From assembly GCA_009760855.2 (NCBI GenBank), contig WPIO01000004.1, forward strand, positions 6,590,001 to 6,654,000: a stretch of DNA of 64,000 nucleotides, read 5' to 3'. The position numbers and the translations under genes were made by a program. This document shows positions 45,795 to 55,325 of the stretch, in pieces. Each line of letters opens with the position of its first letter. Position 1 is the stretch's first letter. This DNA comes from Cristatella mucedo (taxonomy: Eukaryota > Bryozoa > Phylactolaemata > Cristatellidae). The notes below the pieces were generated by a model. It had not been told where the DNA came from and did no database searches. It saw only the letters and a program-made list of their open reading frames with translations.

Positions 45795-45885
45795 TTCAGC
45801 TAATGTAAGGCGTCTAGAGAGAGAGAGAGAAAGAGAGAAACTGAGTTCTCTGAGAGCGCTTTATCAAGTGTATTATAATTATTTT
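45795..45885 (+). mobile_element. LINE-alpha 3' tail with a small GA expansion
   Basis: CAGCTAATGTAAGGCGTCTA, then GAGAGAGAGAGAAAGAGAGA where the inner stem should be, then ACTGAGTTCTCTGAGAGCGC and a decayed AT tail. Intronic, antisense to the RASEF-like gene. Confidence 0.78.
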
Positions 45886-46143
45886 TTACGTAAGGATAAT
45901 TTTAATAACTAAGTTATTTTTATAGGATTCCTTTGATGGCATGGTTAGCGTTATCGAAGGATTATTTGTATAGAAAGCAGGAGTTCTCTTGGGCCGCCAC
46001 GCAAATGAGTTGCATATATCTTTCCAAGTCGTCTGCACCTCCTTAGGCATAACCCGCGCGAAAGCTGGCAGCGGCGGCGGTGGCGGCGGATGCGGGGCTT
46101 CGCGGCGGCGCGAAAACGCGAACGCTCGCAGCCTGCTTCTCAC

Positions 46144-46574
46144 CTCTCCTGCCCCGCGGTGTCCCACAGCTGCAGCGTGTACATTTTGTCGTCTAGAACG
46201 ACGGACTTTGACTGGAAGTCGACGCCCAAGGTCGAGGACGTGGCGGAAGAGAATCGACCGCTGCAGAGACGAATGATGAAGCTCGTCTTGCCGACGCCCG
46301 CGTCTCCGGCGAGTATGACGCGATAAATCTTGCCCGAGTCTCTCGCACCTCCGGTCGGCTCCCATTGACAGGTCGACATCGAGTCGTGCACGCCGCTATC
46401 GGAACTGTCTTGCGACGAGCGATTCGAGCTGCGTCGGTGCGGCGGCGTCGCCGCGTGACGAAGGGCCACCGGATCTGCGCCTGCGTGGACGTCGCGGCGC
46501 TGACCGGAGTGCCCGCCCGCGGTCGCGTCCTTGTCGTCGACAAACGCTCGGCTACCTGCGCGGTAGATTGCCTT
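46144..46574 (-). CDS. RASEF: RASEF-like Rab GTPase, exon with G1-G3 boxes
   Basis: Minus-strand exon ending at the donor CAGGAGAG|GTGAGAAG (last base 46144). The frame is open from 46574 downward. A Ser/Arg-rich linker (HRRSSNRSSQDSSDSGVHDS) leads into the GTPase domain. That begins IYRVILAGDAGVGKTSFIIR, with the G1 P-loop GDAGVGKTS. Next is RFSSATSSTLGVDFQSK, with the switch I Thr (G2), then LQLWDTAGQER (G3). The order GDAGVGKTSF..LGVDFQ..LQLWDTAGQER followed by FRSI in the next exon is that of the RASEF/CRACR2A/RAB44 large Rabs, which carry EF-hands and a coiled coil before the GTPase. The true 5' edge is uncertain. An in-frame TGA at 46575-46577 separates this frame from a further open stretch up to 46711. 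The region is GC-rich. Confidence 0.92.
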
Positions 46575-46577
46575 TCA

Positions 46578-46711
46578 TTGAGTATGGCACCGACGCGAAC
46601 TCTTGGCGGCCGCTGAATGCATGCGCTCAGTACTCCAACCCTTGTCGTGCTCCTCGGGTATTGCGTCGCTGACGGGCATGCCGAAATTGACTCCTGCTAA
46701 GGAGAGTTCTT
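46578..46711 (-). CDS. Possible upstream part of the RASEF-like exon
   Basis: Minus-strand open stretch directly after an acceptor-like TTTTGCCCTTGTCAG at 46712. It reads EELSLAGVNFGMPVSDAIPE, then EHDKGWSTERMHSAAAKSSR, and stops at a TGA (46575-46577). It is in the same frame as the GTPase exon downstream. The acidic, non-repetitive composition and good acceptor suggest real linker coding sequence. How the TGA is avoided is unknown: a very short intron, an alternative exon, a sequencing error or a real stop are all possible. The phase at the acceptor (one nucleotide carried over) does not match the 48711-48773 exon directly. Confidence 0.45.
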
Positions 46712-47204
46712 CTGACAAGGGCAAAATTGAAGTCCTGGAAAACACAATATAATTGCAAGTCTGAATTTCTCGCTCGCGTGCTCCTAATAGCTGTAGACTT
46801 TTCAAGTTTTATCAGCCCTGGATGTATGACTCGACGGCAGAATCAGCAGCAGATAGCAGTATTCGGGAAGTTGCTTGGCTTGACTCGGCGGTGTCTTAGT
46901 TGTGCTTTTTTTGCAGCCAATGCTGCTGTCTTGTTACCTGAATTTTTTAATAATACCTTCTCAAACCTTTAGTAAATAAGCCAGGGCTTCGAAACGTATG
47001 AACTTCGTTAACCCCGGGGTAATCAGAAGGTCAGCTAGCCATTCCAAATGGACAACTAGTTGCACAAACCCTTTTCATTTTATGTTGTATTCAAATATTT
47101 TCATCTCGACTCACTTCTAGAGTTATAATCAAACGCACTTGACTTGACACTATTGGAAAATGAATATCAGAGCTTTTATTTAAACAGGAACTACTGGTGG
47201 ACGT

Positions 47205-47420
47205 TAATCGTGCTTATGCGCTCTGAAACTGTGCATGCTGCCACTAACCACACGCATGCTGCCCCTGTGCATGCTACCCCTAACCATGTTATTCATGTTG
47301 TTTATCAAGCATGATACCACTGATCATTCGATCTTGTTTCCTTTGCAGCAAGTGTAAAGCACCTAGAAAGAGATGGAGTTGTCTGAGGGCACTTTATCTA
47401 GTGTACTATTGTTATTATTA
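47205..47420 (+). mobile_element. LINE-alpha 3' UTR fragment
   Basis: GTGCTTATGCG, ACTGTGCATGCTGCCACTAA, AACCATGTTATTCATGTTGT, then TGCAGCAAGTGTAAAGCACC and the stem-loop ending in an (ATT)n-like tail. 5'-truncated after the end of the coding region. Confidence 0.85.
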
Positions 47421-47739
47421 TCGGGACAGCGGCAGCCGCCGCTGGACACATATTGACGAGAGACCCGAAGGTCGGCCACTGCGGAAGAGCGGAAATTGAC
47501 CGGAAACAGCCCAGTTCAGCTCCTGACCTTTATATTTGGAGCTGTGATTCTCATATCTACATTATCTCTACTAATTCAGGCGACAAAGCCAGTCACGCCG
47601 AAGATGTCGTACTTGCGTCACGTGGCAAAATGGTGCACTTCCATCAACCGGCAAGATGACGCAGCGTAATCTTCCGTGACGGAGCTACTACGACTCACCG
47701 AAACGAGTCTCTAAGCAGTGAGCTGCTCGTATTATATTA

Positions 47740-47925
47740 TATTTGGATATATATTATAGGGATGTATATATATATATATATATGATACTTTGGATATAAT
47801 TTATATTTGAATTTATATATATATATATATTGTATATTATATATTGTATATTGTATATTATGTATATATTATTATATATTATATATATATATATTATATG
47901 TTATATATTGTATTTGGAACCCTTA
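47740..47925. repeat. (TA)n-rich tract
   Basis: TA repeats with TATATTG and TATTATA variants over about 185 bp. Confidence 0.9.
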
Positions 47926-48236
47926 TATCTAGACTAGAAATGGCCGGATGACTAACCGGCAGGGCATCGATCTGCAGGCCAAAGACCTCGGTAAATACCA
48001 GTACTATGCTGGAAAGCCGGCGTTAGCAAGTAACGAATTGTTTTCTCATTAATAACGGCGCAAGAGCTACGCAAGAAAGCCTGAGACGTCTCGAGGCAGC
48101 TGCTGATTGAGCGATGGGTGACCATTCGCATAGTCGTAGGTGCCTTTTAGAGCGAAATTGAAAGCAGCCATACCGGAACCCTCAAATCGCTACGTTCGCC
48201 GTTGAAGCGGATGAGGTACCACATCATGTGGGAGGC

Positions 48237-48275
48237 GGATATAAAAGGGCGCAGCTGGCTCACACTGCCACAGGG
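48237..48275 (+). promoter_or_regulatory. TATA-box core promoter candidate
   Basis: GGCGGATATAAAAGGGCG contains a consensus TATAAAAG at 48240-48247. An initiator-like CTCACACT follows about 20-25 bp downstream (48259-48266). It sits at the edge of a CpG island and next to a (GCTC)n run at 48299-48322. It points to the plus strand, antisense to the RASEF-like gene. No downstream coding exon was identified. A plus donor-like GCAG|GTGAGAAG lies at 49017/49018. Confidence 0.5.
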
Positions 48276-50160
48276 GCACGGCGTCCGGCTCGCGGCTCCG
48301 CTCGCTCGCTCGCTCGCTCGCCTGTCGAAGTCGTGAGTTGAGCAGGCGTCGACGAACGCGGCTTCTGGCGGCGGTATAATCCGCCGTCGGTGGCCCCGGC
48401 GAAGCACCCCCACCTCTGCCTCTAGAGCATCGTTGGCGTCCTTTAGGGTGACGTTCGCTCTCCTGAGGGGAAACGCACCGTAGCGCTCGGCGCCTCAGCC
48501 GTCGGCCGGCGCTACCGCCGCAGCTCTCTCGCGCTCGCCGCAGCTAGCGGCTGGCGGGGCGACCCGCGTCGCCTGCCTCGCGAGCGTTAGCGATCGAGGC
48601 CGCGCGGCTTCGGCTAATGGTGGAAGGTCCAGTGCGGGCGCTTGCACAGTGGGGCGGTCCGCCGCTGCCGCCGGCCGGCGCTTTGTCGCCGCACTGAGAG
48701 CTGAGCTCACTTGAGCAGCTGAACTTCGTGAAATAGGCTGGCATTCTGCAGCACGAAGTCCTCCATCTGCCGGCTGAAGAGAAAAAAAGGAGAAAAAAAG
48801 GAGACGCCGGAAGCGAAAAATTCGAGTCGAACGGCCCCAGTGCTCTCGTGAGGATAAGCTAGGAGCGCCGCTGCAGGAGCGACGGAGGAGCGCCGCACGT
48901 CGCCGAACTCTAGAGCGATCGGCACGCGGTCGAGCCAGCGTCGAGCGATCGAAGCGACTCGCGGCGGGCGAAGCTTTCGCTCCGCAGCTCCGCGGCTCCG
49001 TCTTCGATCGATAGCAGGTGAGAAGAGTCCAGCCGCCGACGTCAAGAGCTTAAGCCCGACACCTCGGCGGCCAGAAATAGCGCCTGCCCCTCTCCGCCGG
49101 CATCCGAAATAATACTGCGGCCGGGCGCAGGCGCTAAACAATTATCACAAGTAAAGGTCGGGGCGCTGCTGCCGTACTAATCGCGTGGCTAGCCTGGCAG
49201 CCTCAGCAACGCCTCGAGTTTGGCTTCGGCGGAGCACTGTCCAGCGCAGCGCCGGACACTTTCGGCGACTCCCGAAGGTGTCGCTGGCCGTAGCAACAAT
49301 GCGATCTGGCGGAGCGAGTGCAGATGCCGCTGCTGGGGCCTCGGCGCCGAGGCCGCAGACCGACTGACGTTAGGCTCCGCATCTAGCTCCGGGCTGCAAG
49401 GCTGCGCCGGACCCTTTCAGCGACCCCTGGCGGTCGTCGTCGCCGTTGCTAGTGCTGCAGGCGGCCGACGACCGTTGCGGTCGGTCGATGCCGCCGCAGA
49501 TCCTAAGCATCCCCATAGGTGCACGTTCATCTCCGGCTTGCGGAAGGGCACGGTTCGCTGAGGCGGTGCACTCACAGGCACGAAGTCGCCTGTGCATCGC
49601 CGGTGAAGCGATTGAGGCCAGGATGAGTAACGTTTGCTTGGCTTTCGGCTAAGCTACCAGATAGCTTAGCCAATGATTGACGCTTGGCAGGACAGGCGTT
49701 CGAGCGTTCCGAGGCAGCAAGCAGTTTGCAGTCCGCCTGCGCCACAGCCATCGCAGCAAACGGAAGGAAACTTCAAGTGGCCTGTCTCTGTACCCCTGCA
49801 CAGCCGCTTACCAGCAGCAGCGCCCTCTGACTCTCGAAGCCTGTGCATGGGCGCCTCGATTAGGGTTCGCAAGTAAATTGGCTTTGTGCTCTACTACTAA
49901 CGAGCCAGCCGCCACCGGCTAGCTTTCGTCGGTCCGCTTTGCCCGCAGTGCCGAGAGCACTTCTAGGGCGAACGAGCACGAATTAGTGGAAGAAAGCGTG
50001 AAGAGGTCACGAACAGTCCGACCGCAAATCGAATTGAGTCCGAACGGAGCAGCTGCTGAGCTGCATCGAAGCGTCCGCGGCGAAAGCTGAAAGCTTCCCA
50101 GGAACTCACAGAGTCGAACCCTTAAATGAACGCCCGGCTCTGCTACAGCGTACGAGATTT
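48276..50160. other. CpG island spanning the coiled-coil exon
   Basis: GC-rich, CpG-rich DNA with shadow frames on both strands. The only supported coding segment is the minus exon at 48711-48773. Other frames (plus 49220-49561, minus 49370-49597, plus 49673-49876) lack known motifs. Confidence 0.5.
48711..48773 (-). CDS. Short coiled-coil exon, probably of the RASEF-like gene
   Basis: A 63-nt minus-strand exon. The acceptor is preceded by an almost pure pyrimidine tract of more than 25 nt (TTTTTTCTCTTCAG next to the exon), one of the strongest I see in the window. The donor is CTCAA|GTGAGC. It is phase 2 at both ends and encodes RQMEDFVLQNASLFHEVQLLK, an amphipathic heptad-like segment. Large Rabs have a coiled coil before the GTPase, and the position about 2 kb upstream on the same strand fits. 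Because its phase does not fit the next recognised segment (46711), at least one exon between them is missing from this annotation. It could belong to a different gene. Confidence 0.62.
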
Positions 50161-50163
50161 CAC

Positions 50164-50282
<119 letters not shown>

Positions 50283-50525
50283 GCATCTTGGCAGGATGAG
50301 CAGTTGATTCACAGCTCGGACGCTCTCGGTTAGCCTACACTCAACTGCAGAACCGACGTGACCTTCACCCTGAAATTGGCCCTCCTTTGCGAAGCTGAGA
50401 GTGGGTAGAGCCATTGCTTATGCTGGCGCCAGGTTTGGCTGTCTTGGCCATGCTACGTAGCAGACGTATAAAATCCATGCTTCGCCAAGGGACCATGGCG
50501 ATGCCAGCCAGCATTTCTCATCCGC

Positions 50526-50527
<2 letters not shown>

Positions 50528-50589
<62 letters not shown>
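50528..50589. repeat. (GA)n microsatellite
   Basis: About 60 bp of pure GA. Confidence 0.95.
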
Positions 50590-50591
<2 letters not shown>

Positions 50592-50774
50592 AGGCTCAGT
50601 AGGTTCACATGGATTGCTTGACTAAAGACTGGATAGCTGTAAAAAAATGGGTCACTGAATGGAAGATGGAGGATCGTTGCGGGATAGAATGATCACTGGA
50701 TGGGAAGGGCTAATCCAAGAAACCATACTGTCGGCTGCGGTTCGATTGAATTCAAACGAACCCGGTAGTAAAGG

Positions 50775-50879
50775 TGCATTCGTCTCTATCACTTTACAGC
50801 AAATGCAAAGCGCCTAGAGAGAGAATAAGTTCTCTGAGGGCGCTTTATCAAGTGAATTATTATTATTATTATTATTATC
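50775..50879 (+). mobile_element. LINE-alpha 3' tail
   Basis: ACTTTACAGCAAATGCAAAG, an intact stem-loop with AAAGCGCC/GGGCGCTTT arms and AGAGAATAAGTTCTCT inside, then (ATT)n of about 25 bp. 5'-truncated. Confidence 0.88.
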
Positions 50880-51054
50880 TATCTTGCGGCCCAAGAGAGA
50901 ATGCCTGAAACTTTAGAAACATTTGAACGCTAACGCCTCACGGCATTTTTACAAGCTTTTACAAGCTTCGGCGGCTTCTGAAGCAAAGTCGATTGCCGCC
51001 GATACAGTGAACTACACGGGCAGCTTGCTCCTTGCAGATTCGCTGCGTATACTA

Positions 51055-51112
51055 GCACGTGACCGGATCATGAGCACGTGGCCGGAGCATGAGCACGTGG
51101 CCGGAGCATGGC
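51055..51112. repeat. About 20-bp tandem repeat, each with an E-box
   Basis: Three tandem units of GAGCACGTGGCCGGAGCAT type; the first is GCACGTGACCGGATCAT. Every unit contains the palindromic E-box CACGTG. Located between two LINE-alpha tails. Confidence 0.85.
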
Positions 51113-51307
51113 AGATGAGAAGAAGCTGCTGCCTGTAGTGTTCTGGAGCGGCTGCATTGACACTCGCAATGAAGGTATGGCGGCTATCGCGGCGAAACGC
51201 GGCGGTGCTGAAGAGCGTCCATACCTTAGTAGCAACCCCATGTGCTAGACGCCAAGCTGTACATTCAACGACAGCAGAGGGGGCCACTACTGCAGTAGCC
51301 CACGCAG

Positions 51308-51374
51308 CTTGAGATTGAGTTCTCTGAGGGCGCTTTATCAAGTGCATTATGATTATGATTATGATTATGATTAT
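51308..51374 (+). mobile_element. LINE-alpha tail with a (GATTAT)n end
   Basis: TTGAGATTGAGTTCTCTGAG and GGCGCTTTATCAAGTGCATT, followed by about five ATGATT units instead of plain ATT. It is truncated inside the stem-loop. Confidence 0.82.
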
Positions 51375-51404
51375 AGAAAGTGCTAAAAATTATTAGGCAC
51401 CCAT

Positions 51405-52760
51405 TTGGCGCGTCCCCTCCCCGCCCGATCCAGTGCCAGCGGACATTTTAAACCGCCGGCCCACCTTCGTGTGGCCGCCACTGCTGCTCTACCCCCGTCC
51501 ATCCCATCCCCCATCGCGGTCCTCCGCGTCTCGACCGCTGCCTCACCAGTCGTCTTCGTCTGTCGTCTGGCCGCCGCACGGAGCGACGTCGCGAAGCGCC
51601 GCCAAGCCGCCGCCTCCGCTGACGGCAGCGGCGGCGGCGGCGTGGCGTCGTGGCACCAAGCGAAGCGCTCCGTTCTGCTGCTCCATTCGTCGGATGACGT
51701 CGAGCGCCGCACAGCGACTCGGGCACTGACACTGCTGCTGGGGCTGCGGCGGTGGAGGCGGCGCCGTTGGCTGCTGTCTCGGCGCTGCTGGCACCACGAC
51801 TGCACAGAAGGCGACTGCTGCGGGGGCCGCTGCGGCTGCGCTGTCGCTGAGGCGGCGGCTGCCGTTGCCGCTGCCGCCGCCGCCGCCGCAGTTGGCTTGG
51901 CTTCTCAAGTCGTTCGGCTCGTGCCTCCTGCTCGCCTGCCGCCAAACGCGGTTCTCGTTGGCGCCGAGCGAGAACGTCCGGCTGCAGTAGCAGCTCCACC
52001 ACCGACCACTTGGGGCTCCGGCTGCAGCTTCCGCCGCGGCCGCCGAAGCGTCGGATCTCGCAGCGGCGCCTGGCCCCGGGTATTGGGCGCCGTTTACCGC
52101 GACTCTACGCTGGCAGCGTGCAGCTCTGAAACGCAGGTCAACCGCGCCAGTGCGTCAGCGCCAGTCGCCTGCGCGATCTCGCGCCCAATCTTGCCGGCGT
52201 CTCCGCTCACCGCAGCCGCGCCGACCCGCCTGCCCGCCCGCTCCGCTATCAGCGACCCGCGGAAGGACGACGACGCAACGACGCACGTTGCTGAACGAGC
52301 GCCGGTGCCGTTCGAGGAGCCAGGCGGCAAGTCCTCGCGCGCTTGGCGCGCGCGCGCCGAGCGCCGAGCGGGTCGTGAGGCGGTCGAAAGGGGGTGGGGG
52401 AAACGGCCGAGCAGACGTCCCAGAGACGAGCACGTTCCCAGCGCCCGCCGTAACGCACTGCCTCCGCACCGTAGCACTGGCCGCCCCGCAGTGCCCGCCG
52501 CCGCAGCCACTCACCTCCCGCCGACTGCAGCCTGGCTCGTCTGCATCGACGAACGCCTCTGAGCTTCGCTCTCGCGCTCTCGCAGGCGCCGCCGGCTCTA
52601 TTTAGCACTCTCTCTCTCTCTCTCTCTCTCCCGCTCTCTCGTCTGTCCGCTCTCTGCTCACAAAAATCCATAGCGGCAGCTTTATTTGAGGCGCAGCCGG
52701 AGGCGGTACGTAGCTAATTACGAGGTCAGCTCGCCGCCGCTTGACCGGCGGCGAAGCGAC
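51405..52760. other. CpG island, 1.3 kb, possible promoter or first exon
   Basis: GC-rich with GCC/CGG runs. Plus frame 51405-52562 (385 codons) and minus frames 51448-52002, 52094-52510 and 52249-52671 overlap one another and are Ala/Arg/Pro-rich, so most are compositional. The minus frame 52094-52510 ends in a more ordinary stretch (IGREIAQATGADALARL, then TCVSELHAASVES) next to a donor-like GCG|GTAAAC near 52093. That could be a first coding exon of the RASEF-like gene, but no EF-hand is visible. A (CT)n run lies at 52609-52632. Confidence 0.45.
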
Positions 52761-53204
52761 GTCGCACCGGGCAATCTGGCGACAGCTGATCGGCAGAGAG
52801 TCCCACTTGGTGGCAGCAGTTGCCAGATTGGACAGATAAGGATGGCTGGCTTAGCCTAAGTTGACAGCGGCTTAGAGGCGTCGATTGGACAGCGAGATCG
52901 CACTAGGCCTTCGTAGACCAGCTCGCGGACTCCGTCGCGACGTGCCGGCTTAGACGGCGTTCTGCACGGACGTTCATATTGCGCCCTCTCTTCGGACGTT
53001 GGCAATTATTTTTCCCATTCGAGTTAATCGAATCGAGGGCGTAGCCTCGCATTTGCTCGTTTCGGAGTCGGAGAGCGAGCAGAAACGCTCGCTACGTTTT
53101 TGCACAGCGAACTGGCGGTGACTTTCGGGGTCGGATGTCCACGCTCACCGATTTTCTGGGTAGCCGAAACGCTTTGTCGCGTGCTTGCTTATTCGTCCGC
53201 ATTG

Positions 53205-53500
53205 CGGCTCTACGAGCCTCCTTCTCGTTTCTTCTCCTTCCTTTTCATTCCTTCTTTCTTTCGTTCTCCTTCCTTCTATTTCTTTCTCTTTCCTTCTCCT
53301 TCTTTCTGCTTCCTTTTCCTTTCTTCTCCATCTTTTCCCTTCCTTTTCTCTTTCCTTCTCATTCCCTCTGTTTTTTTTCATTCTTTCTCCTTTCTTATCT
53401 CCTTCCTTCTCTCCTTCCTTCTCTCCTTCCTTCTCTCCTTCCTTTTCTCCTTTCGTCTCTTCTTCCTTCTCTCCTTTCTTTTCCTTTCTTCTGGGATGCA
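53205..53500. repeat. Polypyrimidine tract, (TTCCTTCTC)n-like
   Basis: About 295 bp almost free of purines on the plus strand, with the most regular part 53400-53480 built from CTCCTTCCTT-type units. Such mirror-symmetric homopyrimidine DNA can form triplexes. The Phe/Leu/Ser frames in all three plus frames (53100-53510, 53135-53800, 53185-53589) look like membrane proteins but are artefacts. Confidence 0.9.
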
Positions 53501-54140
53501 GGGCGAGTAAAGTTGGTTATTTCCCATTGGCATCCCAAGACGGGAGTTCAGCGGTTCAGGCGTCAAACAGTAGGCTGTCGCAGCCTTGAGCTACGGTCAA
53601 TAACACTAACCCTTCCACTCACCACAGTGTCTAAAAGAGTCAGTTTAGCTCCCCTGCCCAGTAACCAGACTTCCGTCGCCCACCTACCCCACCCACCTCT
53701 TGTGGCTGGCTATACAAGCAGCACAGAGCTTCATGCTTTGCTTGCAGCTTCAGCTGACTGTGACGCCTTCGCCGAAAGCCTCATCAACTCGGACGCCTGA
53801 ATTGGTCGCAGCTGGCTCAGCCGAACGAGCCTCGAGGGTTGACGTGTAGTGAGCCCTTTAGAGCAAGCCAGCTGCTCATCGCTGGTCCAGTGGACTAGCA
53901 ATATGCCATCCCCGGCTTGAGGTTCTCCCACTTGTTTTTCAGTGACTGTCGCTGGGAGCGAGGCCGAAGCTCTCGGCGACAATCGAGACGCTAGGGGCAT
54001 CAAGAGCTATCAATGACAGACACAAACTCCGCCACTTAAGCTCTCGCTGAAGCAGCTTGATCTGCAAGTCTCAGCCGCCCAGGCACCCAGATTGCGCCAG
54101 GATGGCACCTGAAGGCCTGAAGAGCGAGCAGCCCGCTCGT
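53501..54140. other. Unassigned DNA
   Basis: The frame 53135-53800 continues here with ordinary composition (a short stretch about 53520-53800), but no domain, start or splice support was found. Confidence 0.4.
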
Positions 54141-54143
<3 letters not shown>

Positions 54144-54192
<49 letters not shown>

Positions 54193-54237
54193 GAGAGGGA
54201 GAGAGAAGGCGAGAGAGAGAGAGAGAGAGAGAGAGAG
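54144..54237. repeat. (GA)n microsatellite, interrupted
   Basis: GA repeats with an AATTGAGAGG interruption near 54189. Confidence 0.93.
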
Positions 54238-54778
54238 TAAATGAAAATCTGCTGGAAATTACTGAGACCCGCTTGCCCCTGGCCTCAAAAGCTAGGTAGC
54301 GGTAGAGTGTAGAGTAGGAGCGTACGGAGCATACAAAGCAGAACTGGCGTCATGTGTTATATATCTGAGCTGCTGCTGCGTGGGCTAGACAGGTAGGCTT
54401 TATTTGGACAGTTGGGCTAGGTCGGACAGGAAGGCTGGGTTAGACAGGTAGGCTAGTTCGGAAAGGTAGTAGTTGGCTACTGAGTGCCACGTTACTTTCA
54501 ACGTTTTTAAACGCCATGATGTGATCAGTTATTTCACGCAGCTTTTAAGCCGGAAGCTAATTATTTCCTCCAGCATACCTGCAGTAACGTCTTTCGGCTA
54601 TGACAATAAAATGATGCGAAATAATGTGAGAATTCTCACTTTCTGCGACTTATCAATTCGTACCACGAGCGGTCCATCATTGCACGTATCGTGTAAACAT
54701 TATTTTTTAGACTTAAATGTTTGCTCGTATGTCCTTTCGTGCCAGATCAAATGCATGCTGTGCTTTTGAGAGTGGGTG
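54238..54778. other. Unassigned DNA
   Basis: A short direct repeat with GACAGGTAGGCT/GACAGGAAGGCT units at about 54388-54450. No gene seen. Confidence 0.4.
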
Positions 54779-54875
<97 letters not shown>

Positions 54876-55116
54876 GAACAAGAGAGTGGGAGAGAAAGCG
54901 AGAGAGCAAAGAGGAACAGAGAGAGAGAGAGCAAGAGAGAGAGAGAGAAAGAGAGACAGAGCAAGTGAGAGAAAAAGAGAGATAATGCAACACGAGCATT
55001 ATAAAGAGAAGCTTGCAGAGATCGCGAGAGTTAGATAAGAAGAGTGGGAGATAGAGTGGTAGAAAAGATGAGCTGGAGCGAGAAGAAAATTTGAGCAGGA
55101 GAGAGCGAGAGAGAGA

Positions 55117-55188
<72 letters not shown>

Positions 55189-55325
55189 AAGAGAAAGTGA
55201 AAGAGAGACCAAGAGAGAGAGAGAGAAAGAGAGATTGAAAGAGATCAAAAGAGACAGAGACAAAGAGAAAAGAGAGAGCGAAAGAGAGAGAGGGAGAGAG
55301 AGAGAAGGAAGAAGAGAGAGCAAGA
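54779..55325. repeat. Long (GA)n array with decaying flank
   Basis: Pure GA to about 54872, then about 450 bp of GA-rich imperfect repeats (GAGAGCAAGAGAG, GAAAGAGAGA, GAGACCAAGAGAG). The 207-codon minus frame and the Arg/Glu plus frames are artefacts. Confidence 0.93.

Larger units (their letters stand above)
45061..46143 (-). other. Intron of the RASEF-like gene with repeats
   Basis: GT-AG intron of about 1.08 kb between the G3 and G4 exons. It holds a (TA)n array at 45204-45275 and a LINE-alpha tail at 45795-45885. The remainder is unassigned. Confidence 0.75.
46712..48710 (-). other. Probable intron of the RASEF-like gene with repeats
   Basis: Contains a LINE-alpha 3' end at 47205-47420, an AT-rich tract at 47740-47925 and a plus-strand TATA-type promoter candidate at 48240. 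A tRNA-like stretch at 47940-47995 (GGCCGGATGACTAACCGGCA, GGGCATCGATCTGCAGGCC) lacks a proper box B and may be a decayed SINE head. One or more small coiled-coil exons are expected here because of the phase mismatch, but I could not identify them. Confidence 0.45.

Noticed and set aside
47940-47995. tRNA-like sequence with GATGACTAACCGGCAGGGCAT
   Set aside because: Box B absent and the fold does not close. Left as a possible SINE head remnant.
51405-52562. 385-codon Ala/Arg/Pro-rich ORF
   Set aside because: Stop codons are rare in this GC-rich island and long frames exist on both strands. No domain recognised.
53100-53800. Overlapping Phe/Leu/Ser ORFs resembling membrane proteins
   Set aside because: Products of a homopyrimidine tract in every frame, without any conserved feature.
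54700-55323. 207-codon Ser/Leu ORF on the minus strand
   Set aside because: Pure translation of a degenerate GA/CT array.
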